In this document: piece after piece, positions 60,401-64,000 of the stretch
Layout of the letters: the number at the start of each line of letters is the position of its first letter
Position numbering within the stretch: position 1 is the stretch's first letter
Source: Atherix ibis
Lineage: Eukaryota > Arthropoda > Insecta > Diptera > Athericidae
DNA length: 64,000 bases
Reading direction: 5' to 3'
Assembly: GCA_958298945.1 (NCBI GenBank)
Contig: OY282606.1
Location: 41,863,920-41,927,919, forward strand
Notes under the pieces: generated by a model
What the model was told of the DNA's origin: nothing
The model's database searches: none
What the model saw: only the letters and a program-made list of their open reading frames with translations
Translations under genes and position numbers: made by a program

Positions 60401-61738
60401 TTCGGCGTGCTGTGTTGGGAAATTATGACTCTCGGCCAGCAGCCTTACCCTGCGAGGAATAATATGGAAGTTCTACATTATGTCAAAGATGGTGGGCGTC
60501 TTGGTCGGCCTTCTGATTGTCCAGAGGAATTGTTAGTGAAATTTTCTTCACAAAATAACGGACTTATTTTCAGATACCAATTAATGTTAAAATGTTTTCA
60601 TTTCAGATACCAATTAATGTTAAAATGTTGGAGTTATTGCCCATCGGAGAGACCTACATTCCGTTATTGTCTAGAAATTCTGCAAATGTTAAAGGATAAC
60701 ACAAGTGAAGGTATTCAGATAACGGCTCAAAATACAAATCGAATTACAGCCAATGGTAAGTCCAAATCAGCACAACAAATTCTATAAATACCTTTATGCA
60801 TGATACTAAAAGTCCTACGTTCTTGTTATCCTATTTCTTCCTCATTTTTTTATTCATGAACATATCCCTTTTATAAAAATTTCATTTCTAACCGAAAAAA
60901 TTGATTCATTTTTTTGCTTGTTTCGTTCTTTTTCTTTGATTTTTCAGGTGGCATATTTAATCCTTCGTATTTGGGCTCTGACGAAAATCACAATCACACT
61001 GAAGGTAATTTACTCATACCACAATTCATAAACATTTATACACTCTGCACCCTTCAGAACCCATTCATTAAACTGTACATATCATGTTTCCTACATTGGA
61101 AGATTAATAATTCCCCTTCCGTCCGATATATATTTTTAAAATTACAATATTTTTAAATTTTGCTCTGCATTTTCCTAACCGGAAGTGTACAAAAAAAAAA
61201 GATGATCTTTATTGGATATAATTTTTTTTTAATTGCAGGCACTTTAAAGTTCGATTTTGTTGATATAGCACAGGACAACATTGAACCGCCAGTTATAATA
61301 ACGCCGACATCCTCGACTGCAAGTACAATTATTCCTAAGTACCTGGAGGTTCTTTTCGAAGATAACACCGATCAACCTGCGAGTTTAATAAGTGAAGGCT
61401 ATGAAATACCGATTGCAGTAATTCGTGAACATGACGGTGTGCCGTGTGTAGTGGGTTCGGAATGTCCTAAAACTGAATGTTTAAAAGAACGGACGTTTTC
61501 CAGTTCTTCTACAGTTAGTAGGTCCAGTTCGCCTACTCTAGCAAATAATTTAGGTCAATGTAATCCAATAAATGCTGTACTAAGGGTTGCTTTACCACCC
61601 AACAGTTCAGACAATAGTTCATCTGCGAATGCAATATCTACGAGTATGTACACAAATATGCAACCCGAAAGCACAGCCGCAGAACCATGTAAAGCCTTAT
61701 CAATACATCCACGTTCGTGCTGTGTTAACTCCGATTAA
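27352..61738 (+). CDS. sev: Sevenless receptor tyrosine kinase, 15 exons, 5' incomplete
   Basis: Sevenless is the single-pass receptor tyrosine kinase that Drosophila uses to specify the R7 photoreceptor in response to the ligand Boss; vertebrate ROS1 is its orthologue. Coding exons: 27352-27411, 47568-47627, 47731-48075, 48216-48458, 54033-54367, 54436-54568, 54696-58965, 59030-59341, 59423-59613, 59683-59781, 59844-60038, 60101-60531, 60607-60755, 60948-61004 and 61239-61738. All splice phases agree and the sum is 7380 nt, giving 2459 residues plus stop; from memory Drosophila Sev is about 2550. Order: cysteine-rich module, two FN3 domains, propeller, FN3, propeller, FN3 pair, propeller, FN3 series, transmembrane helix (visible residues 1896-1919), kinase (about 1990-2265) and tail. 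The true N-terminus is missing. The longest ATG-initiated frame, from 54675, begins inside an intron and is not the start. Confidence 0.95.
28202..29285 (+). pseudogene. Decayed mariner transposon, different family
   Basis: The left end starts after TA at 28200-28201 with cgagggcaatatgataagtc. The plus strand then gives broken mariner transposase pieces: EIIDKNYDIILKDHRIKV (about 28520-28575), an HEV-GMKKL..R.LTPDHKRV region (28640-28705), FWDAHNIIFIDHLEKGKLIT (about 28890-28945), and YSPYLPDLAPNNYFLS (about 29085-29135). The last carries Asn where the third catalytic Asp should be. Many stops are present and no right terminal repeat is visible. It differs from the 2620-3847 family in sequence. 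Confidence 0.75.
29290..30930. other. Intronic AT-rich DNA, no gene seen
   Basis: Nothing was recognised apart from a small GACCCCTT/AAGGGGTC hairpin near 30155-30176. Confidence 0.5.
30960..31190 (+). mobile_element. Mariner transposase N-terminal remnant
   Basis: The segment around 31140-31180 (gaagacgattttgctcagga onward) is similar to 26790-26830 in the short mariner-like element. It translates to KALLEVRKTEEDDFAQEDLQH, reminiscent of the mariner 'KRFKEGRxxxEDDPRSGRPST' linker. Both are too decayed to assign an end. Confidence 0.35.
31370..31960 (+). mobile_element. LINE-type repeat, second copy of the 17.3-17.9 kb block
   Basis: It is collinear with 17340-17880. Shared stretches include ag(a/t)agttacactcag(c), aagcaatca, ccagtagatcactcacct and accagctacatccaacatag, and the end agccaa(a)ggaacctcaccttg. 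It is GC-richer than the flanks. No long frame survives. I cannot name the family; a non-LTR retrotransposon is likely because the 17-kb copy runs on into a LINE RNase H/tail region. Confidence 0.5.
31961..35100. other. Intronic DNA, no gene seen
   Basis: Mostly AT-rich. A moderately GC-richer patch at about 32380-32970 has an 83-aa minus-strand frame (32718-32969) with no recognisable motif. Confidence 0.45.
35105..35660 (-). mobile_element. Decayed DDE transposon, copy 4
   Basis: It begins with the 'ggacttgatccttttgagataatttttt' type block and runs through 'gggtcgtaattcc', 'aaatctcaaaatttcgcatc', 'gaggcttgtggtattg', 'caccgtcagatcaaaat' and 'gacgtgtccatcgagcc'. The order is the same as at 21.2, 24.2 and 49.9 kb. 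No frame is intact. Confidence 0.55.
35661..37784. other. Intronic AT-rich DNA, no gene seen
   Basis: Apart from the small duplication at 35748-35799, nothing was recognised. A short AT-rich direct repeat lies near 37456-37520. Confidence 0.5.
35748..35799 (+). repeat. Tandem duplication, 23 bp, period 29
   Basis: The sequence acaaatgacagcgttgtagt plus three bases occurs at 35748-35770 and 35777-35799. Confidence 0.85.
37785..37900 (-). mobile_element. Decayed DDE transposon, copy 5 (short fragment)
   Basis: It contains the block aaatctcgaaattttgcatc followed by ggaacattttgcgcaataaaacc and gtggcttgtggtatt, matching the middle of copies 4 and 6. The rest of the element is absent. Confidence 0.5.
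37957..38039 (+). repeat. Short direct repeats (acgagcaacacataaatt)
   Basis: Two near-identical copies of about 25 bp (37957-37982 and 38013-38039) flank a partial third (37993-38010). Confidence 0.8.
38310..38505 (+). repeat. tRNA-derived SINE
   Basis: An A-box-like sequence (tggtgtagtgg, 38310-38320) is followed by a perfect RNA polymerase III B box (GGTTCGATTCC, 38354-38364). The B box sits in a canonical T-arm: 5-bp stem gcggg/cccgc with 7-nt loop. The 3' part reads tgccgcca as in a tRNA, but no matching 5' acceptor strand exists. A non-tRNA body follows, with a cccccaacgtcactggggg hairpin. This structure is a tRNA-derived SINE, not a working tRNA. Confidence 0.7.
38520..39310 (+). pseudogene. 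LINE reverse transcriptase C-terminal half, decayed
   Basis: The frame from 38527 reads DLDYANDICLMSHTF, the reverse transcriptase palm with YAND in place of Y/FADD. It continues with INIKKTKLMRI and VEKFCYLGSMLSKDGGTETD, motifs common to many insect non-LTR retrotransposons. After a frameshift near 38810, SNVKPVLLYGCETWK, then KRRKWSWIGHTLRK and ALDWNPQGNRSRGRPR, complete the typical C-terminus. Loss of a catalytic Asp and several frame breaks make it inactive. It is 5'-truncated, abuts a SINE upstream, and is joined directly to a mariner fragment at about 39323. Confidence 0.85.
39324..39789 (+). pseudogene. Mariner 3' fragment, same family as 2620-3847
   Basis: It is nearly identical to the C-terminal half of the complete mariner, in the opposite orientation. 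It carries the second catalytic Asp (HQDNARVH) and third (YSPDLALSDY), and the same 25-bp terminal repeat at 39765-39789 followed by TA. It starts inside the transposase at the 'IDYLEKGKTITGAYY' region. A 22-nt deletion between two GCG triplets (junction at 39376/39377) shifts the frame, and Trp after NLKK has become a TAG stop (about 39568). The fragment has only one terminal repeat. Confidence 0.92.
39795..43495. other. Intronic DNA, no gene seen
   Basis: AT-rich DNA without a recognisable coding, RNA or transposon feature on either strand. Confidence 0.5.
43500..43575 (+). mobile_element. LINE tail fragment
   Basis: The string gtcgccgaataacctcaagg and the following 40 bases align with the reverse complement of the block at about 63550-63605. 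Only this short piece is recognisable. Confidence 0.4.
43940..44170. promoter_or_regulatory. Cluster of TGACA/TGGCA motifs, possible enhancer
   Basis: Within about 230 bp there are at least eight TGACA, TGTCA or (a)TGGCAG motifs (for example near 43951, 43963, 43971, 44066, 44089, 44122, 44140 and 44152). TGACAG-type sites are bound by TALE homeodomain proteins such as Homothorax. The island is GC-richer than its flanks and matches no repeat seen here. A regulatory role is only an inference. Confidence 0.2.
44427..44729 (+). other. Unrecognised 100-codon open frame in intron
   Basis: The frame encodes MMTEKSFRRIMCGKTDALVS and 80 further residues, without a family motif I recognise. A second overlapping frame (44510-44746) is also open, which suggests low stop density from composition rather than selection. 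It could be a small nested gene, an old repeat or chance. Confidence 0.2.
45401..45462 (+). repeat. (GTA)n microsatellite, imperfect
   Basis: A run of gta/tag trinucleotides is interrupted by ttgtaatacga. It is an ordinary simple repeat. Confidence 0.9.
45950..46860 (-). mobile_element. LINE-derived repeat, 3' region, minus strand
   Basis: On the minus strand, 46205-46130 matches the LINE tail seen at 7390-7480 and 63655-63550 (ttaaggaagctg... then gcgctacaaaaagaccactg). The unit further upstream on that strand, with ctaggagctccacaatgaaa on the plus strand near 46325, has a counterpart at 63745. Near 46035 the piece gtcgctaaatcagggcac recurs at 22640. All frames are broken; the 69-aa frame at 45954-46163 is a remnant. 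Confidence 0.5.
46861..47567. other. End of large sev intron, no gene seen
   Basis: AT-rich intronic sequence ending in a polypyrimidine tract (about 47551-47563) and the acceptor before 47568. Confidence 0.6.
47568..47627 (+). CDS. sev: sev exon: CxxxC segment
   Basis: These twenty codons read CTLGCSLWELALDSSCQTVC. Acceptor CTATTTACAG and donor GTAAGT bound it, both phase 0. The spacing of four cysteines matches Drosophila Sev (CTKGC ... SCQEAC) and ROS1 (CIQGC ... NCALKC). Confidence 0.9.
47731..48075 (+). CDS. sev: sev exon: cysteine pair and first FN3 domain
   Basis: This exon has 115 codons in phase 0. It opens with an N-glycosylation sequon (NKT) and YCVMGC, completing the cysteine-rich module, then the first fibronectin III domain from about TPAAPALVAD with the conserved W in SLEWEIP and the NLQPYTKYR strand. 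The donor is GTAAGT. Confidence 0.92.
48216..48458 (+). CDS. sev: sev exon: FN3-1 end and FN3-2 start
   Basis: 81 codons, from FRVALLLSPNYDEV to SSEGHVAIK, include the second FN3 core ISVSWEPGPFPNGPI. The donor at 48459 is GTGTTT, weaker than the others. The frame stays open for about 120 nt beyond it, so intron retention would add a short unrelated tail. Confidence 0.9.
49940..50545 (-). mobile_element. Decayed DDE transposon, copy 6
   Basis: The order of landmarks matches copies 2-4: a degenerate 'actccattgttttggtgtaa' start, 'tttcgggctgttattcggac', 'aagatctcaaaatttggcg', 'gtgtggcttgtagcc', 'ataccttcagaccaaaatg' and 'actcaatcggcgtatcttc'. All frames are disrupted. Confidence 0.55.
51191..52015 (-). 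mobile_element. Internally deleted mariner with near-perfect terminal repeats
   Basis: The ends are inverted repeats of about 34 bp with one mismatch, starting cgaggtctgttcaaaaagta (left, after TA at 51189-51190) and cgaggtctgtttaaaaagta (right). On the minus strand, MDERICIKFCVKNKINYADE with LTVAYGEATLDRNNVYRWYK (51671-51834) is the N-terminal DNA-binding part of a mariner transposase. HHDNPPAH and YFPDLAPCDF (about 51430-51535) carry the last two catalytic Asp residues, 34 residues apart. The middle, with the first Asp, is missing, and stops are present. At 825 bp it is about two thirds of a full element and belongs to a third mariner family in the window. Confidence 0.85.
52020..54030. other. 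Intronic DNA with a small GC-richer island
   Basis: Mostly AT-rich. At 53480-53640 the composition rises, and a perfect 16-bp palindrome (gtacaagtacttgtac, 53572-53587) lies inside. I see no exon or repeat match there. Confidence 0.45.
54033..54367 (+). CDS. sev: sev exon: FN3-2 end and start of first propeller
   Basis: The exon begins DIPASENTKFYMFDKLLPEKNY in phase 0 after AACAG and completes FN3-2 with NEEGEGPPAEMIVTTPAQ. The first beta-propeller region follows (HRIMGITIHIGKQLLFVSDEAG). The donor is GTGAGT, leaving phase 2. Confidence 0.92.
54436..54568 (+). CDS. sev: sev exon: first propeller, continued
   Basis: 44 codons plus a split one: APLERFGIKEPILSPQLDLN, then SLSMDWLNDHLYILG, a YWTD-type strand. 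The acceptor is TCTGCAG and the donor GTACGT, ending in phase 0. Confidence 0.9.
54696..58965 (+). CDS. sev: sev exon: main ectodomain, propellers and FN3 domains
   Basis: A single 4270-nt exon encodes about 1423 residues. It starts at NSQRVWQISRCGLDG after an unusual AATTAAG acceptor. It completes propeller 1 (VDPFNGYLFWV), then an FN3 (PPRHVQALLSSEKAKISW), propeller 2 (IGIDWIGKRIYWSN), and an FN3 pair around WKDFLISWNP and SATYRWGVPNKPNGPI. Propeller 3 follows (LTVDWVERIVYWSQ), and FN3 domains continue to VYKVSWEPAKDNGYPIEEY. Many NxS/T sequons mark it as extracellular. Near the end, Drosophila Sev has a long arginine run; here only RIIR (58902-58913) remains. The donor is GTAAGA, phase 1. 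Confidence 0.97.
59030..59341 (+). CDS. sev: sev exon: last FN3 and transmembrane helix
   Basis: In the frame set by the phase-1 junction it reads GNYTILHSQLPWVEEP and then INLYSFRVRARNSYGWGPYS, the closing strands of the last FN3. The transmembrane segment LLLAIFIPVSIVILCVICFT runs from about 59269 to 59340. RR precedes the helix, and the next exon supplies basic residues on the cytoplasmic side. A different open frame here (90 codons from 59030) is spurious. Confidence 0.95.
59423..59613 (+). CDS. sev: sev exon: juxtamembrane region
   Basis: It reads MQRRSAAKKLFQEASSRLPD onward to TDADVALLPQIRRDQ, matching the Drosophila juxtamembrane ...SDADIALLPQI. It is phase 1 in and phase 0 out, with donor GTAAGT. 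Confidence 0.95.
59683..59781 (+). CDS. sev: sev exon: kinase glycine loop and catalytic lysine
   Basis: 33 codons contain the nucleotide-binding loop GSGAFGEVYEG and end with VAIK. The invariant ATP-anchoring Lys (visible residue 2016) is codon 59779-59781, at the exon edge. The donor is GTTAAA, less than ideal. Confidence 0.95.
59844..60038 (+). CDS. sev: sev exon: kinase N-lobe and hinge
   Basis: 65 codons: TLRKGATEQEKGEFLKEAQL with the helix-C Glu, HEHILQLIGVCFDSD, the hinge region MELMQGGDLLSFLRQ, ending PTS. The donor is GTAAGA. Confidence 0.95.
60101..60531 (+). CDS. sev: sev exon: kinase catalytic and activation loops
   Basis: It holds HRDLACRN (catalytic Asp codon 60200-60202), DFG (Asp codon 60266-60268), and the activation loop DIYKNDYYRKEG with the YxxxYY triplet of insulin-receptor-like kinases, all nearly identical to Drosophila Sev and ROS1. 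WMSPESL, SDIWAFGVLCWEI and GQQPYPARNN follow. The best donor is GTTAGT at 60532, leaving phase 2 so that the next codon is Leu (EEL-L-YQLML). Confidence 0.96.
60574..60639 (+). repeat. sev: Tandem 33-bp duplication spanning a splice acceptor
   Basis: The sequence ttttcag|ataccaattaatg and what follows occurs twice, 33 bp apart. The copies share the end of the intron and the first coding bases through taaaatgtt. Both acceptors give the same reading frame. Confidence 0.93.
60607..60755 (+). CDS. sev: sev exon: kinase C-lobe end
   Basis: YQLMLKCWSYCPSERPTFRY closes the kinase domain (compare Drosophila ...LLLLCW...ERPSFRR). The acceptor chosen is CATTTCAG before 60607. A duplicated acceptor 33 bp upstream (before 60574) would add 11 residues in frame but leave an intron of only 42 nt. 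The donor is GTAAGT, phase 1. Confidence 0.92.
60948..61004 (+). CDS. sev: sev exon: tail with NPSY motif
   Basis: A 57-nt exon, phase 1 on both sides, reads GGIFNPSYLGSDENHNHTE. NPSY is an NPxY-type phosphotyrosine or PTB-binding motif. Because the exon is a multiple of three it could be skipped without a frameshift. The donor is GTAATT. Confidence 0.82.
61239..61738 (+). CDS. sev: sev last exon: C-terminal tail and stop
   Basis: After TTGCAG, a Ser/Thr-rich tail of about 165 residues follows (GTLKFDFVDIAQDN ... EGYEIPIAV ... ) and stops at TAA 61736-61738. Near the end MYTNMQ (Tyr codon 61649-61651, 29 residues before the C-terminus) is a perfect pYxN site for the SH2 domain of Drk/Grb2. 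It parallels the YAN site near the C-terminus of Drosophila Sev. The rest of the tail has diverged. Confidence 0.85.
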
Positions 61739-61796
61739 AAATGATATCATACTGATTACAATTGCCTACAGAATGTATGTTTATAAATAGTAGATA

Positions 61797-61802
61797 AATA
61801 AA
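61797..61802 (+). terminator. sev: Polyadenylation signal of sev
   Basis: AATAAA lies 59 nt after the stop codon and would give a short 3' UTR. The downstream AT-rich sequence holds further AATAAA copies, so alternative ends are possible. Confidence 0.6.
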
Positions 61803-61809
61803 TTCAAAC

Positions 61810-63540
61810 CAAAGATTTTATTGACAAATGCATGCATGAATTAACGGTCATCGTACAAAATGTGCGGGTGTATTTCAAGATGCACAAATGGAAATTTAAT
61901 AATTTCCAATCAACTAAAATGGTATGTGAGTCTTTTTTCCATTTCTTTTCTTATTCGAAAATATTTTCCAAATAAGTCTTTAATTATATAATATGATCTT
62001 GCCAGAAAATCGAAAAATACTTTATTTCAAAGAATTAGAAAAATTAAACGTTCTTATAAGAAATTTCAAAATAAGTACGAATTATTTTATGAGAAATAAT
62101 GGCTTAGTCTAATTTTTTTCAAAACGTTCCTAACACAATATTTAAATTATAATAAAATATTACAAATTAAAAAATTACATAAAATAAATAAATATTATTA
62201 TTATCGTTATTAACCATATTGTAAAAAGATAAATACAAGACTCTCATTACAAACAAAAAAAGACAAAAGTGTTAAAAATGTATAGATACGAAAGCATTTT
62301 CAATATTGACTGATACCTCCTACAGTATAAATAATAGTTTAAAAAAGACAAACATGTGTAACAATAGTAGATCCTTTATTCATTTTTTATTAATCAATCA
62401 CTTTTTACTGGTTAAAAAAGATACACAATAATTATTTTGATTTTTTTATATTTGTTCAAATTTTCTATTATTAATAAATTATTAGAAATAATTCATAAAT
62501 TAAAAAAAAAACTTGCTAATTATTAATACTCTCTTTCATATTTAAATTGGCAATATTTTTATACAAATATTTTGCAAATTTCGATTTGAATTATTTGCAA
62601 TATTCTTTTTTTTCTTAAATAATTATATTAGTTCAAGATCAAGAGTTTTATAGTAATATGAAATTTAAACAATTGTATAGTTAAAAAAATGCACGTACTA
62701 TCTCTATCTATGTCTCTAATGAACTGATATCTTTATTTCTATGTAAATATATATTGTATGATGTAATGGAATAATTATTATTAGAGGGAAATTTAAGAAA
62801 TAAACAAGAAAAAAAATTAATAAATTCTGAAAATATTTGATATTATAGTTAACTTATTAATATATAAGAATAAATAATTTTAAGATATTAGTAAAAGGAA
62901 GTTTTTGTTAAAAAGTTTTTAACAAAGTAAAATTATAAAAAATAAATTAAAATAAATACGACGATTATCACAGAAAGCATTAATTTGAAATGTAATGTTA
63001 ATTTTAAAAAAATAATATTTATTAATTAGTTAAAAATTTATTTAAAAAAAAACAAGTTGTCAACAAACAAAAAAAAACTACAATTAAGTAAAAAAGTTAA
63101 ATGAATGGACATTTTAATGATTTTAAATATACGCCCTTATATTAAAGGTGATCTCTATTAATTAAATAACGTATATTATATATATATACAATATAAATAT
63201 ATGTTTTAATCGAAATATATAATAAGCTATTTTTGTAAATAAGTAGTTCTTACGTTAATATGCGATTAGAAATTGTATTCGTATTTCGTCTTTTGCTACT
63301 ATAAAGGCAGACATAGTTTGTTCTCAATTCGATTTACTACGATTAATAAAAAATATGTAGAACGTTATAGTTTTTATTTAATTTTTATTATGTTCGACTT
63401 TTTTTGTACTCTCTATTTATTATTTTTATATTGATTTTGTCATATATTTTAGTCATTTATTAATATATAAAAATTGTAAATAATTTCTAGTTAATAAATT
63501 ATGTTAATATACATTTGTGAGTTTGTTTGTATGCAAGGTC
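61810..63540. other. AT-rich 3' flank, no gene seen
   Basis: Very AT-rich DNA with several AATAAA-like hexamers and a TA-rich run near 63170-63215. No coding or RNA signal is recognised. Confidence 0.6.
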
Positions 63541-63544
63541 CCTT

Positions 63545-63780
63545 AGACATTAGCCAGGGGTCTTTTTGATAGCACCACAATCTTGAGGCCATTTGGCGAC
63601 CACAAGTATCATGTGAGTGGACATTACCAGTTTCCTAAATGAAGCTGGTCGGTTGGAACAATTAGAGTTAGTTAAATTTTTTTTGGAGAATGTTAATATG
63701 TTTGATCAGGTTAAAAAGTGGACTTGGAAATAAAATTATTGGAACTAGGAAGTCCACAATGAAAGGAATCCTGTCCTTTC
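63545..63780 (-). mobile_element. LINE tail fragment, minus strand
   Basis: The reverse complement carries cagcttcatttaggaaactgg, then gtcgccaaatggcctcaaga and a 'gctat(c)aaaaagacccctgg' stretch. This is the same 3' LINE tail as at 7390-7480, 18380-18470 and 46130-46210. It is directly joined to a minisatellite at 63781. Confidence 0.5.
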
Positions 63781-63916
63781 TTAGTTTGCTGACATTCTTA
63801 GTTTGCTGACATTCTTAGTTTGCTGACATTCTTAGTTTGCTGATATTCTTAGTTTGCTGACATTCTTAATTTGCTGTCATTTTTAGTTTGCTGACATTCT
63901 TAGTTTTCTGACATTC
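63781..63916 (+). repeat. Minisatellite, 17-bp unit x 8
   Basis: There are eight uninterrupted copies of ttagtttgctgacattc, starting every 17 bp from 63781. Copies 4, 6 and 8 carry one to three substitutions and the others are identical. Such homogeneity suggests recent expansion. Confidence 0.95.
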
Positions 63917-64000
63917 GCTCAAAATGTGTGGAATTGTTAGTATAACGTCAAAGGATTGAATTGGCAGATAGGACCAGTATCGTTTCCAAAAATAAAGTTA
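63917..64000. other. Window end, nothing recognised
   Basis: The last 84 bases carry no recognisable feature; they may belong to the same LINE tail. Confidence 0.4.

Noticed and set aside
60574..60606. Upstream acceptor as the sole sev splice site
   Set aside because: It would leave a 42-nt intron and an 11-residue insertion absent from Drosophila Sev and ROS1; kept as an alternative only.
61587..61790. 67-codon frame overlapping the last sev exon
   Set aside because: Alternative frame of the coding exon, no family resemblance.
1..64000. CRISPR arrays, operons, bacterial insertion sequences
   Set aside because: The spliced receptor kinase gene and eukaryotic transposons show that this is insect nuclear DNA; no spaced direct repeats of CRISPR type were found.

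Overview
This is eukaryotic DNA from a dipteran insect, most likely a cyclorrhaphan fly. It is very AT-rich with long non-coding stretches, old mariner and LINE remnants, and one recognisable host gene. That gene is the fly receptor tyrosine kinase sevenless (sev, orthologue of vertebrate ROS1). The introns are far larger than I would expect in Drosophila, which suggests a non-drosophilid such as a tephritid or calyptrate fly; that last step is inference.

The sev gene lies on the + strand. Fifteen coding exons can be followed from 27352 to the stop codon at 61736-61738. They join in a single open frame of 7380 nt (2459 codons plus stop) with consistent splice phases. The order is a cysteine-rich N-terminal module (27352-27411, 47568-47627 and the start of 47731-48075), fibronectin III domains alternating with YWTD-type beta-propellers (mostly in one 4.27-kb exon, 54696-58965), a transmembrane segment (59269-59340), the kinase domain (59683 to about 60700) and a cytoplasmic tail ending just before a polyadenylation signal at 61797. 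The 5' end is incomplete. A signal-peptide-like exon (13268-13313) and a phase-compatible second exon (16036-16183) are candidates for the missing N-terminus, but at least one linking exon has not been found.

The other recognisable sequence is mobile DNA in various states of decay. 2.3-4.1 kb: a mariner with perfect terminal repeats and a frameshifted transposase, inserted into an older DDE transposon. 6.0-8.3 kb and 16.9-18.5 kb: non-LTR retrotransposon remnants with RNase H pieces. 20.3-21.1 kb: a jockey-like reverse transcriptase on the minus strand. 21.2, 24.2, 35.1, 37.8 and 49.9 kb: further copies of the older DDE transposon, all in the same orientation. 26.7, 28.2, 31.0 and 51.2 kb: other mariner-type remnants. 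38.3-39.8 kb: a tRNA-derived SINE, a LINE tail and a 3' mariner fragment joined end to end. 63.5-63.9 kb: a LINE tail with a 17-bp minisatellite.

No rRNA, functional tRNA, CRISPR array or operon was found. Nothing here amounts to a new biological system. The best leads are the tandemly duplicated in-frame 3' splice site in the kinase domain, the candidate distal first exons, the sev processing and signalling motifs, and the nested transposon architecture.
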